64,000 nucleotides of DNA from Hevea brasiliensis (lineage: Eukaryota > Streptophyta > Magnoliopsida > Malpighiales > Euphorbiaceae). Below are positions 24,821 to 37,379 of the stretch, one piece after another (positions within the stretch are counted from its first letter, which is position 1; every line of letters begins with the position of its first letter). The notes beneath the pieces are model-generated. The model had not been told where the DNA came from and made no database searches. It saw nothing but the letters and a program-made list of their open reading frames with translations. The stretch covers positions 32,852,050 to 32,916,049 of the forward strand of contig NC_079502.1 in the NCBI RefSeq assembly GCF_030052815.1. The letters are read 5' to 3'. The translations under genes were made by a program, and so were the position numbers.

Positions 24821-27383
24821 GATGCAGATCCGATCAAAACAATCCCAGACGGATGTCTACTAGGCCTTATCTTTTTCTCCAGTAACTAAGTGAGGAAAAA
24901 TCCACGCGCTAAGCATAACGCTTAGTGGTGCAATAATAATATGGAAAGAAACTCAATAAAAATAAAATAATGAATTTATGTTTTATTTTCATAGGAATTG
25001 TTTTTTTGATTAATATTTGATTTATACTTATTTTTATTGATTCTTCCATTCCTTTAATTATTACTTAATTTTCAATATTTAATTTAAATGCCCAAGTAAC
25101 CTACGATAGACTAATTGGACTAGATAAGTGGGTAAACTAGTACTGGACACATCTGTGCCTCAACTCGTCATACCGTGAGATACATAATGTCAACCAGGTA
25201 TGCAACAAAATGGCTAAAAAGCCATGATAGCAATCGAATAGAAAGCCATATATATCATAGTGTAACAGAATGGCTAAAGGCCATAATAGACAGAATAGTA
25301 TAAAAGCTATGATAACAGAATGACATAAAGCCATAAGCAAAACTACAAATCAGAACCCTATTGGCACGCCAATCTATCCAACCTGACACTAATGTCTAGG
25401 CATACAAGAGCAATTACCATTTTTGAGCATTCACATTATTCCATTATTTTACTCATGTACTATTCCTTATACTATTCATGCTCAAAGCATTTTCCTTTCA
25501 TTCATAATGGGAATCTAAGTCCTAAATAGGCATTCATATGATTTATGAGTTTATGAAACCATATATGTCAAGTATATGTCATATTCCAAGTCATTTATAA
25601 AGTTTTCATGAATTCCAAATTTTGTACTATAAATTCCCCTAGCAATCTAGTCAAGATGCATATTCTTTTTTACCTTACTTCCTTCATGGAAGTTGTTTTT
25701 CTATGTGTTAACTTTAATTTCCTTTTTGAATCATTCAATTTGAGGTTTTGTAGCTTAAGATATGGTCAACTTACTAGGACTAGTCCATTGGCCAATTCCT
25801 ATTCCAAAACTGGGGAGATTTTGGAACTCAAATTTTTCCAGCCATTTGGACAATTTATAGTGATATTTTGACTTAATGTTCTTCATATGAGTTATTCCCC
25901 TATGTCTTATGGTTACACAAGTTCAAGAATCACTAAATTTCAAGTTATGTGGGGTGAGTTATGGCAATTTGACTAACCTGGACTCATGAACCCTGTACCT
26001 CCAAGATTTCAGGTTTAGATCAATCTTTTCAATTTACATTTAAGGTTCTTACACTCAAAGTTTAAGTATGGTTTCTAAACCAAAGTTGTAGCTCTATTTC
26101 TTAAGTTTTTAGATCAGTTTGGCTCATCTCAATTGGAGTTTTCTACTGAGAGTTATGATTCATTTACTATATGGGTGTCAAATGGTCAACTACTGCAAAT
26201 GCAGGAATTCTAGGATTAGAATTCCTGATTTTTTCCTAACAATTTTCCTAAGTTTCTTTAGGATCTGGGTTTTGGCCAAAACATCAAAGTTGTAGTTTTA
26301 AGTCTTATGAGGATTTTGGCTTTTGAATCACTGCATTTGTAGTTTTTTAGGCTGAGTTATGGCATTTTTGCCACAACTGGTCGGGTGTCGTGAAATTTAG
26401 GATTTCCAGGTCAGGTTTGGTCCAGGTAGACTTGATGGACAAATTTTGCCTAATAATTTGGTTACATTAGGGTCAAAACTAGGTCTCATAGTCTTCATGA
26501 AAAAATGTTCTCCTATGTCTCAGGTTTCTAAGGGTTTAAGAATCAAGTAATTTGGAGTTTCCTAGAGTAAGTTATAACTAAATTACTAAACACTATTCAT
26601 ATGGTCATTTTGTCCAGGTCTAGAATACCACATCCAGATCAAGCCAATCTTAGGGCATCCTAGGGTCAATTTCTGGGCAAGCTTTCTTCATACCATTTCT
26701 AGCATTATGTGTAAGGTTTAATCTTCAATTGGCCTCACACTAATTATACCTAGGTACCTTTACTTATGGCTACATAAACACACTGGACTCAGAGGTCCAA
26801 AATCCCTGCACAGAAACCACACTTCCAATTCTCAATTCAATCCAACAACCAACTTCAAAACTCAACCAATGCACATAAAATGGTCAATATTTGACCTCAA
26901 CAACATCAATTGAGCATCACATCCTTAAACCCCCAAATTTTCCCTTCAACCCTAACTACATAATCTCAACTTCATACAACCAATTGCAATTCAACACACT
27001 AATCATGTATTTCAATTTATCTAGGCTAGGATGAAAGTTTAAATTCAACTAAACACATCAATTCCTCCTTCCATACAAGCTGGCCGAAATTCAACTTTAC
27101 TCAAGCACACAAGATTTCTCAATTTTTCATGCAATTCCTTTCATAACCAAGCTTAAAATCAAGATTTGAAGGAAGAGAAATGTTAATATTTACACTAACC
27201 TTACTTGATAAGCTTCCACACTTGACAACCTTCACTTTTTCTTCTTCTTTTTGTTATCAATCACTCTACCAAGATGAAATATTAAAGTTTTATGCTGGTG
27301 ACTAGGGATTTTGAGGTGAGAATAGAAAGAAAATTGAGCTTAAGAGATGTTGTTAATGGTAGAATGATGAGGCAAGGGAGTTC
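24821..27383 (-). repeat. LTR G, left fragment (group 1, minus orientation)
   Basis: It begins with 'ctaagtgaggaaaaatccacgcgctaagcataacgcttag', homologous to the hairpin zone of LTRs A, B and H (hairpin 24909-24925). It continues through the module-rich middle region and ends near 27190-27300 with the donor-like AAGTAAG|GTTAGTG (27199). It is more diverged than A, B and H, so it is probably the older host of F and H. No coding region. Confidence 0.82.
27379..27383. repeat. Target-site duplication of element H, left copy (agttc)
   Basis: Matches 48626-48630. Confidence 0.93.
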
Positions 27384-30300
27384 TGTGACACCCCTTACCC
27401 GTCTACAGTGTAGCTGAGCAAGTTATGCCACTCAGTGTGTCGGAACACAAATTCATGTTTCAATTTCAATTAATCCCTTTTTATTCATTTATTTATAATT
27501 TTTGATAAATCTAAATTTTTTCGCAAATTTTATAGAAAATCCGGCAGAGTGTCGGCTATAAATTGGAAAACAGTTCTTCTAAATCAATTTAAAAACACTT
27601 TCAATATAATTATAATCTCAATCTCAGTCAACCACCAACATTTTTCAACAATTTCTCAAATCAATTCAGTATCTGAAAATTCACATTCATCTCATATCAC
27701 ACCCAATTCAATGAGAAATACTCATATTTATTTCTGAACACAGCTCATAGGTAATTACAGCAAAAATATGATTACATGAGTTTATAATATACATAACAAA
27801 AGTTTACAAATACAAAAGACTTAGGTAGCCCAATGTCCTACCAATGCACTACAATTTGTGAGGTGACTTTGAACTCTGAGTGTAGATCCAAAACTCACCT
27901 GCAGACGAGGTCCTGAACTCCCACTATGTCTCCAAGACTGCGCATGGCAAAAGCGACGCTCTAAGCAATTCTGCTTAGTGGTGATAACATAAAATAAAAT
28001 AAAATAAAATAAAAGCATGTATGCAGAATGTATGTTTACATTTTTGGTAGACTTAATTTCAAATATTTATTGTAATATTATTCGATTAAAGTTTGGTAAG
28101 ATTTATTAATATTGCCCGAGTAACTTATACTAGTTGAATGGACTGGATAAACGGGTAAACTGGTACTGGCTACTAAGTACCTCGGACCATCACACCATCG
28201 GTCACATAGTGTCTCCTTGGCAGGCAAATGTAATGACTAATAAGCTGTAATAATTATCGGGGATTAAACCCGAGCATAACAACTCAATATCATAGCCAAA
28301 GGCTATTATGTCACAGAATGGCATGGAAAGCCATGAAATACAGAATGGCATGAAGCCATATGCAGTACTGCTAACAGAACCATATTGGCATGCCAACCTA
28401 TCCAAACCAATCACATCAGGCCTACTAGGGCATTTAACACTTTTTATTTATGTAATTCTTTGAAATTGAATTTTTATGATTACTATTCATTTCATTGGTC
28501 AACCAAAATGTTGACTTTTGCATTGGCAATAGGTAAATTAGTTTAAATATCATCAACATAGCACATTTTGCATTTTAAACTTATTGGTATTGGTTGCCAA
28601 TACCATCTCTAAGCTTAATGTGAATTGGACAGAATTTTCAATTTTCAAGCTTTGGGTTTACTGTTCCATTAGTTACTGTTGCAGTGGGAATTTGGAAAAA
28701 TGATAAACATGAAAGTTGTTCCTTATTTTGTCTAGTTGAATTTCATTTTTTGAATCACTCCATTTGGAGTTTTGTAGCTTAAGTTATGGTCCAAAAACCA
28801 CAACTGGCCAGATTGAAATTTTTCTGGATTGACCATATCTATAGTGCAGTGAACAGTGATTTTAACTCACTTGTTGAATAGGTTCTGGTTATAATTTGGG
28901 TTAGGTTTCTTCATGAAAGTTGTTTTTTTATATCTCAGCTTATTGTGGGTAAAATTTCAGGTCAATTAGACCATTCTACCCTGAGTTATGGCCAAATGAC
29001 CAAATACCGTTCATTTGGTCATTTTGCAGAAACAGACTGCAGGTCACCCGGATTGGGGAAAGCTTTTGGTCCACTTGGTTTGGTCTTATGGGCATGGTTT
29101 TCTTCACCAAATTTGTGCCATTATGTGTCTAGTTTCATTTCCAATTGGCCAAACACCAATTTAACCTCTACAATTCAAGTTATGGCTGCCCAAACCTGCT
29201 GGACTCATGTCCAATTCTGCAGGTCACCTAGGGCAGCCACATTAAACCTAAATCTCATCACTCAACATACTTCATTTTTGGTTTAAACAGAACTAAATGG
29301 TCACTAATTGACCATTAATACCCATTTTCATCATCACATGGTCAAAGTCCCATTTCTCCACCCCAAACCCTAACTCAAACATTGCCATTCATGCATTTTC
29401 ATTGCATTTCTTCAATCCACTTACAAAATGCACATTAAGGGCAGCCATGATAACCTTTTAACTTCATTAAATCATCATAAACAAACCCTAACCATGGCTG
29501 CCAAAAATTTAGGGTTTACATACAATTGGTATTCAACAATTTTACTTTGTAATTTACACTCATTTATACTTACTCAACATAAATTTGAAGAGAAACATAA
29601 GTTTAAGTCACTAACCTCTTTTAGCTCAAATCCAAGCCAACCAAAACTTTAAATTTTCTTCAAAATTTTGCTGCCCAAAGCTTCCTCAAGGTGTGGGGTG
29701 AATTTTTTTGTGAAGACAACTAGGGTTTTTATGGTGTGGAAGCTAGGGAAAATCAAGCTTGAAAAAGCTTGTCCATGGAGGTTAGGGAAGGAATGGTTTA
29801 CGGCAAGGAAGAAAGAAGAAATGAGAAATCTGGTTTTTCTCTTATTTTTCAGCCCATTTGTCTCTTTTAAATATAGTTATGCCATGTGTCAACATTGGGT
29901 TGGGTGAAGGCACACCAATGACATCATGTGATGTCATAAATTCCCATTTAATTCATTTTTTATTTTCTTTTCTACTCATTTTCTATTCAATTTTTAGTAA
30001 TATTTATTCACATTTTATTTCATAATAATTATTTACTTAATTGCACAAGTCGGCCAAAAATCACCTCTGAAGGCGAAATGACCAAAATGCCCTCCGTTTG
30101 GCTTAACGGGCCAAAATTGTCTGTACCAATTGAAAATTTTTTTCTAAGTATTTTCTTGGCATTCTAATGCCATAAGAACCTCAATAACCCTTGTCTGGAG
30201 TCCCAGAAATTATTTTATAATTTTTCCCCCGGGTCTAGGGCTCCTAGTTGCGAGAACCGCAACTTCTCACTAGGTTACCCATCGTTAGGGTACCGGCTCA

Positions 30301-30473
30301 TTTAACTTGCTTGTATTTTATTTCTAAAATTTTTCCTAAATTTTTCTTATTAATATTTGAGTTAATTATGGTTCCTCACTTTAGTTTAATTATTTTTCCA
30401 GACATTCTAGCTGTCAGGCCGACATCATCTGAATAAAGAACTGCATTTGACTAGCTAAAGTGAGGATGTTACA
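27384..30473 (-). repeat. 3' LTR of element H (group 1)
   Basis: It is 3,090 bp, TGTAACATCC...GGGGTGTCACA on the minus strand. It has the hairpin at 27961-27978, the donor-like AAAGAG|GTTAGTGAC at 29615, telobox-like AAACCCTAAC near 29363 and 29483, and the 'ctctgaaggcgaaatgaccaaaatgccc' box near 30070. At 27885-27960 it differs from the 5' LTR in a cluster of CTG/CAG-centred changes. Confidence 0.94.
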
Positions 30474-30486
30474 ACTCTTCCCCTCT
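30474..30486 (-). other. Polypurine tract of H
   Basis: The minus strand reads AGAGGGGAAGAGT next to the 3' LTR, identical to B. The inverted repeat AAATTTCG..CGAAATTT lies just upstream at 30492-30511. Confidence 0.88.
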
Positions 30487-30537
30487 AATTTAAATTTCGT
30501 CCTCGAAATTTCTTGATGCAAAAAGTTGAGGGAACTG

Positions 30538-31245
30538 TTACCTCATCATCTCTTCACTTTGCCAAGTTGCCTCCTCAATGTTGTGGTGCCTCCAAAGCAC
30601 TTTCACCAGTGGAATATGCTTATTCCTCAACTCTTTCACTTCCCGAGCTAGGATTCGTATGGGTTCTTCTTCATATGTCAAATCTGGTTGTACTTCAATT
30701 TCTTCCATGGAGATGACATGTGAAGGATCTAAGCGGTATCTTCTTAGCATAGATACGTGGAACACATTGTGGATCTTGTCCAGCTCCGGTGGTAAAGCTA
30801 GCCTATAGGCCACTGGACCCACACGTTCAATGACTTCATATGGGCCAATGAACCTAAGGCTTAACTTACCTTTTCTTCCAAACCTCAGTACCTTCTTCCA
30901 CGGTGAGACTTTGAGAAACACTTTATCGCTAACTGCATATTCTATTTCTTTTCTCTTTAAGTCGATATAGGATATCTGTCTGTCTGAGGCAACCTTCAGA
31001 TTGGCTTTGATTAGTTTTACCTTCTCCTCAGTCTGTTTCACCAGGTCTGACCCTACTAGTTTATCTTCGCCCAATTCAGTCTAGCACACTGGAGTTCTAC
31101 ATTTTCTCCCATACAATGCTTCATACGGGGCCATTTGGATGCTAGCTTGGTAGCTATTGTTGTATGAAAATTCTGCCAGTGGGAGGTATCTATCCCAACT
31201 TCCCTCCAACTCAATGACACAACTCCTCAGCATATCCTCAAGGAC
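30538..31245 (-). pseudogene. pol: Integrase C-terminal half and chromodomain of H
   Basis: This follows the intron-like segment, starting [17 protein letters not shown]. It continues with [26 protein letters not shown], the GPY/F module ([22 protein letters not shown]) and the chromodomain-like tail [24 protein letters not shown] Trp codon became TAG at 31081-31083. A CAA became TAA at 30538-30540, near the natural end. In this clade the chromodomain is thought to steer insertion into heterochromatin, which fits the nested layout here. Confidence 0.88.
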
Positions 31246-31320
31246 CTGACATATATTTCATGTTATTATTACCATTTCAGTTTAATATGTGTATTAGTTT
31301 AATTGGTTTCAATTGTTTAC
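31246..31320 (-). other. Putative 75-bp spliceosomal intron in H integrase
   Basis: The minus-strand exon ends ATCCAG. The insert starts GTAAACAATTGA and ends ATATGTCAG, and the next exon starts GTCCTTGAGGAT. It is 75 bp, GT-AG, phase 0 and AT-rich, with an in-frame TGA as its fourth codon and a branch-like ACTAATA. Frames before and after agree. B has the same insert, with about a dozen base differences; L has none. Splicing is inferred. Confidence 0.75.
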
Positions 31321-32034
31321 CTGGATTACTCTTTCTGATTACCCATCCGTCTGAGGATGGAAAGCTGTGCTGAAGTGGAGTTGTGTACCCAAGGACTCAT
31401 GCAACTTCTGCCAGAATCTCGATGTAAACTTTGGGTCTCGATCAGATATGATGGAAAGTGGAATTCCATGTAATCTAACTATCTCACTGATATACAATTC
31501 TGCTAACTTCTCCAGTGAGTAGTCAGTCCTAACTGGCAGAAAGTGTGCTGACTTCGTCAATCTATCTACTATCACCCATACTGCATCATGTTTCTTCTGG
31601 GTGAGAGGTAGACCACTCACAAAATCCATGGTGACCTGATCCCATTTCCATTCAGGTATGCGTATAGGCTGTAGCAAACCTGATGGAACATGATGTTCTG
31701 CCTTGACTTGCTGACATGTCAAGCATTTAGTCACATAGTTAGCTATGTCCTTCTTCATACCAGGCCACCAATACTGAAGCTTCAGATCATGATACATCTT
31801 TGTACTTCCTGGGTGCATAGCATAAACACTGGCATGTGCCTCTTTCAGAATACTGGCTTTTAATTCCCCATTATCTGGTACACATACTCTTCCTTTGTAG
31901 TATAGACACCCATCTGCTTTTACCTCATAGTCAGTTACTTTTCCCCTTGAGATTTGGCTCATAATAGCCATTAACTTTTCATCTGCCTTTTGCCCATCTA
32001 AAATCTATTGTAGCAGGTTTGGCCTCACTTGCAA
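31321..32034 (-). pseudogene. pol: Integrase N-terminal half of H (HHCC finger and catalytic core)
   Basis: After the RNase H linker this runs [12 protein letters not shown]..(31971). It has the HHCC zinc finger (EAH, MHPG, CLTC), the first catalytic Asp in TMDFVSGLP, the second in [12 protein letters not shown], and HPQTDG. The catalytic Glu lies in the S-E-R just before the intron-like insert. A TAA at 31339-31341 (CAA in B) separates the second Asp from the Glu, and a TAG at 32005-32007 precedes the finger. Both are C-to-T changes. The end at 32034 is the insertion point of I; the frame resumes at 42249. Confidence 0.9.
32030..32034. repeat. Target-site duplication of element I, left copy (tgcaa)
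   Basis: Matches 42249-42253, within the pol gene of H. Confidence 0.94.
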
Positions 32035-35000
32035 TGTCACACCCTACCCCTCTGTAAGGCATAACATGATCCTGTAGTATACCTAATGAATTAACAACTC
32101 CGTCTACTGATAACCCATTAAATACACTACAAGGGATTTTATAAACTTTTCTTACTTCTTTTACAGTGGTGAGCACTATTTACAGGTGTTAAAAACTTTG
32201 GTGAACTGAAGTGAATCCACTAACTCATTTGGTTTATTTGGAATTTCTGTAAAAATTTTGGCAGAGTGCCATCTGTATTTTGGACAAAATAGCTTCTTGA
32301 AAAACTCAGTAAAGTACTTCAATAATTTTCCAAATCTCAACTCCAATACATTTCTCAACACAACAATTTATCAAAGTCTAAGATAAGGAAATATAATACA
32401 GCTTTTACAAGTCAAAACAGCTCATAATTATTTTACAACTTCAAGGTACAATTTGAATTTACAACTGCTCAAAACCAAAACAATATGTACATACAGTGTC
32501 ATACATTACAGTACAAAATGCAAAATATTGGTATACTCATTATACCAGGAAATCCTCATTTGGATGTATATGCACCTAGTCTGCACGCTCTATCTCTCTA
32601 CTGCGACAAAGAATAAAGCTATCACGAGACAATGTCTCAGTGGTGCACAACATTAACCAAATACAATTTCAAATCACAATTCATAAGTCATGTAAATAGT
32701 GGATACTTAAAATCATAGTTAAATTCAAGACAATAAATGTCAACAAGAATTTAAACTCCATTTGTCAATATCACAATAATTTTCAATAAGTCAGATCATG
32801 GTTGAATTCAATAGACAGTATATGTCAACAAGAGTTTAAATCAATTTCACAATCTCACAATACATAATAACGCAATTTAGTCGAATAATTTAAGAATACA
32901 GTGTTGCCAATTCATTCACAACTTAAGCCATGACATAATTTTCCGATCAATGCCGCGTTGTACACCACGACAAAGCAATCACAACCTCACTAATCGAAAT
33001 CAATGAGGAAGGGGAGCTAGCTATATAATGAGTACTCATCCGATCACCTCAACTGGTAAACCAGAGAGGGAAAATAAACGATCACGAGTCCATAAATGGA
33101 GAAGGAAAATAAACGATCACAACCCCATAATTGGAGAAGGAATGATACGATACTGTCATGCTAAGTGTGAACACAAAATCAATTCCAAACATTTTATTCA
33201 AATGATTCGTGAGAATCCAATAAATTTCCAAAGTCATAATTTCATTCACAAAATGGCAACACAATTCATAATTAACTTCAATTGTCACAAATCACACTAA
33301 ACTAACTTTCCCACAATTTCAAACCATTTACAATGCTTTTTAATCAATAAGTATCCATCAATGTCATTCAAACAATTTTTCACAGTTTCAAATCATTCAC
33401 AATATTTCTAAATCAATAAGTGTCCATCAAACTCATTTACACAATTTAAAACAATAATATACAAATAGTCAATATTTATTTCAATTGAAAATAATTCAAA
33501 AGAAACAGTTGTTGTGCACAAGCCTCTGATGATCGTCTCCTGTCCGACTCGTGTTTCCTTCCTTTCTCGAGTCTTTAGTAATCGAGAAATACAATTTGAA
33601 GTGTTTCAAGATTAAATTAAACTGTCTCTATCGATGGTGTTTGGTAAATAATGCATCAACTCAATTATTCACTTAATCACCTAATATACCGACCCTCGCT
33701 ATGCTTTTATGTAAATTAGGTTTTAGTGTCATTAATATGTCACATTCGATAGGGTTTTAGGTTTGGTATGTTTTACCAAAGTCATTTCCTTGCTTAGTGC
33801 ATTTTAATGCAAATTGCTGGATTCCGGGACACTGGTTTGACCTAACCGGACGACCTAGTTCCCTCAGTTTTCGGGTCTCGGTCGAAACTAAAAACTTGTA
33901 GATCTAGGTCTTATGGACCGCGGTGCAAAATTTCAGATCAATCCGAGTTAAGTAGACTGAGTTATGGTCATTATACTATTGCTGGTCAAATGGTACCATT
34001 TTAGGTCAATTTTAGGTCAAATTGGTCAATTCTGGTTCGGCCAGTTTTTGGACCCGAACTTGTGCAAGTTGTTTGACTTGTTATGGTCATTTCTGGGCTT
34101 TGGTGTCTTCATAAGACTTGTAGGTATGGGTCTTAACTATTCATGGTTAAAATTTCAGGTCAATTGGACCTGGTTTGAGTGAGTTATGGCCTAAACACTC
34201 ACTGCTGCCCAATTGGTCATTTTTCAGGTCCTAATTGCACCTAATCCGAATTGGTCATTTTCTTAGGTCACCTTGCAAGCAGAATTTTGGTATGGTTTCT
34301 CAATGAAAGTTGGCACATTTTGTGCCTAGTTTCACCTCAAATTGGTCTCATACCAATTGAGGTTACACATTTAAGGTTATAGGCTAAAATGTACACTGCC
34401 CTCACTATGCCTTTCACACCCCACTTCAAACACACATTTAACTTGCAAAGTTTACTTCCATACCCTACCAATCTGTTTTGGTACATTACCAAAAGCATTA
34501 TCTACTTTACATTAACATTATTTTGGGCAGATTACCATTACCCTCAACACACCAAATATCATTCACAATTACAATTTCTAATTACCATTACAAACACACC
34601 TAACCATTACAAATTTTACATACACTTTACAATATCAATCTACATACATCTCATCAACCTTCTAGGTCAATATTCTGCCCACACTTCCTTCAATATATAC
34701 CATTACTCAAGTGTCCACAAGCTGCATAAACCATTCTTCAACATCAAAGTGCCATCCAATTTACCAATTCCCATCCAAGTGCATAAATCACCATATAAAC
34801 ATGAAATAATTCACTAGGTTACTAATTCATCATGATCAACACCATTTCTCATCAATTATATGCACAAATATCTCATCAAAAACGTGACTCATGGCTGTCC
34901 AAAATGAAAACAACAATAACCCTTCAAACTTAAAATTTTCCTTCACCAAACCAACACCCATAACATGAACATAAACTTTAACAAAGAAATTCTCAAAAAT

Positions 35001-35884
35001 GCAAACTTACCTTTAATTGTAACTTGCTAAACCTTCACCAAACTTCTCAAAATTGGTATCAATATCTTCCTTGTGATGTGTAGACCATTTTTCATAAAGC
35101 TACTTAAGGGATTGGAGTTGAAATGGAGGGAGGAAATCAAGCTCAAAACCAAACGGCAATGGAGGTTTCAAGGTTCTTCATTTCGGTAATTTTGAGAGGA
35201 CTTGAGGAAGATGAGATTTCAGGTGGTTAGTGGACCTACATCAGCCATATTTCATGTTTAATTAATCCTATAGTGGTCCACTAACTAAAATTAAATCATA
35301 TTATAAGTTAACTTTCACTTATTCCACATTTAACCTTTAATTTCTACTATTTACTTTAGGTACCACCAATTTAATTTTTCATTTCATTTTCTAAGTGTAA
35401 TATTATTTATTTTTAATGGACATTTAGGTCAAAAGACACTTCAGGATGTCAAATGACCATAATGCCCCTGTTCGGTTTGCATTCCCGATTTTTCGGTAAC
35501 ACCGTATTTTGTCTGTTTTTCGATTTCTCACTTTTCTTTGTACTAATTATTTAATTTTTCTTTAATCTTTCTAATGAGATTTATACTTCAATAAGGGTCT
35601 ATTTATGTCCTAAAAATGTTTTCCAGGGTTCCCATGATCCGAGCTAGTCAACGGTCCACGCCGTGACTTCCGGTCTTGATCACCCATCGCTAGGTTTCCC
35701 GGCTCACTTACTCGGTTACATTTCTTTGCTATGATTTTTCCTTTGTTTTTCTTGTACTTTCTTTTCTTGTATTTCATTATTTTATGTCTCCTCACTCATA
35801 TTGAAGTGTAGTTCTAAGCATCCTAGCTGTCCGGACAACATCGGTCACCAGTCTGTGAGCACTACCGAACTTAGGGGTGTTACA
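32035..35884 (-). repeat. 3' LTR of element I (group 2)
   Basis: It is 3,850 bp, TGTAACACCCC...GGGTGTGACA on the minus strand, and nearly identical over long runs to 38377-42248. The differences cluster at 32285-32310, 32575-32630, 33525-33610 and 35630-35690 around CTG/CAG. The damaged hairpin is at 32625-32640. The antisense frame of 142 codons at 34389-34817 is Thr/Tyr/His-rich low-complexity sequence and I do not regard it as a gene. Confidence 0.94.
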
Positions 35885-35898
35885 ATTCTCCCCCCCTT
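35885..35898 (-). other. Polypurine tract of I
   Basis: The minus strand reads a run of seven G followed by AGAAT next to the 3' LTR. Upstream is the inverted repeat AAATTTCG..CGAAATTT (35903-35921). Confidence 0.85.
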
Positions 35899-35924
35899 AA
35901 ATAAATTTCGTCTCGAAATTTTAC

Positions 35925-36725
35925 CCAATAGCCATCTTACAATAGTCATACGTTTATTTTCTCCTTTCTATATGGTCGTAAGACTTTTAACAATCTAATA
36001 CAATGTTTAATTTGCTTGGATAACCCCAATCTCCTCTTACTATTATGTTGTCTAATATTTCAGCTCATGTTCCTTCTTGAATGACCCTTGAGGTCATGTT
36101 AGAATCATTCATCAGGCATTGGTCCTCTGACCATTCTAGTCCATAGTCTTCCTCACATTCGGAATATTTCTTTGTTATATATGAATCAACTGTTCAAATC
36201 TCTACTTCCATAACTCTTTTTATCTGTCAATATTCTATAACTCACTTCCTTTTGTACTGAACTATAACCTTTCGACATTCTAATTTTTGAGTTTTAGATC
36301 CCTATGTAGGATTTTCAAACTTATTTCTAACAATTAAATTCTGTCCTGACATAACTATACCAAAACAGATGCCGTTGGCAACTACTCTCATCTAGATATA
36401 CTATCGGGTAGTACGTAGCTCTACACAATAATCTCAAGTTAGTACTGTAATCTACAGCTTATTCAATAGATCAAACTTTCCTATCTTTTATCCTTTTCGA
36501 ATTCACTGATATCCGAACTTCTTCTGATTACAATATCTATTAACAATTACTACAGTAACATCTCTGCCTTCATCTAGAGCAATTCTATTTCTGTAACTTA
36601 CTTTTACGTTCTCTTGCCTTACATTAAGTAGGCTCGCCTATTAGCTTTATAATTTTATGGTGTGTCAGCAAATACTTTTCGCCGATAAACTCTTCCAAAA
36701 CTAATTTCACTTATTATCACAATCC
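35925..36725 (-). other. Unassigned internal region of I
   Basis: About 800 AT-rich bases lie between the protease fragment and the polypurine tract, where pol should be. I see no long frame and no RT or integrase motif on either strand. It could be filler captured when pol was lost, or badly decayed sequence. Nothing else is recognised. Confidence 0.6.
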
Positions 36726-37379
36726 TTATCCTAAAGGACTAATCACTAATGCATCAAAATTTATTTCCCCGACCTCCTGTCCTAACGGACTTGTTACTAG
36801 CACCTCAAAATCCATTTTTGTACCTGGAGCAGCAATGCAATCAATGATGCTAGCACACACATAAGAATGGGTAGAACCCAGATCGATTAACACAAACACA
36901 TCTTGGTTAAAAGTTGAGAAGGTACCAGCCACAACATCAGATGTCTCTGCCTCTTCCCTCTGTCTCATGGCATAGACTCTGACTGGAGCACTATCTTGCT
37001 CTGATTGTTTTACTGTGCCTTGGCTGCCTGCTGGGTTACCTCTACTCCTGCCTCTACCTCTGCTGGGTGGTTGCGAACCTCTGGTGACAGGGCTTTGAAC
37101 TGACCCTTCTGCAGTAGTAGGAGGTGGTCCAACTCTGCGACTACTGGTGCAGTCCTTGGCAAAGTGTCCCATGCCTCCACAGTTATAATAGGCTCCAATA
37201 GCCTTATAGCATATCCCACCATGATATCTTCCACAATTTTCACATTGGCGGGAATGGTAGGAACCTCCGGTACTATGCTGACCAGATAAAGGAGGTTTCA
37301 TCTGAATGTCTTCCCCTATCAGACTTCTTGCCACCTCTGTTGTGTCCCTCATAGTTCTTCCTCTTTCCAGTAGGACCAC
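36726..37379 (-). pseudogene. Zinc knuckle and protease fragment of I
   Basis: The 217-residue frame begins within gag's basic linker and contains CENCGRYHGGIC and then a CCHC knuckle. The first Cys of the knuckle is replaced: the sequence reads AYYNCGGMGHFAKDC where L has ACYNCGG. The changed codon is 37188-37190, TGT to TAT. Next comes an RG/SR-rich stretch, then the protease start FVLIDLGSTHSYVCAS and MDFEVLVTSPLGQEV. The frame then runs into a partial repeat of the same motif (FDALVISPLG) and stops at 36726. The flap and C-terminal half of protease and all downstream enzymes are absent. Confidence 0.85.

Noticed and set aside
27991..28013. (AAAAT)n run as a regulatory or satellite repeat
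   Set aside because: A short simple repeat in the 3' LTR of H; the 5' LTR has fewer units, so it is ordinary microsatellite variation.
33028..33300. 90-codon frame, repeated at 39378-39650
   Set aside because: Noncoding LTR I sequence containing a short local repeat (gagaaggaaaataaacgatcac); no domain and no independent conservation.
34389..34817. Plus-strand open frame of 142 codons, repeated at 40746-41144 (132 codons)
   Set aside because: It is antisense within the two LTRs of I, rich in Thr, Tyr, His and Phe with no domain. Its repetition only reflects LTR identity, and it ends differently in the two copies.
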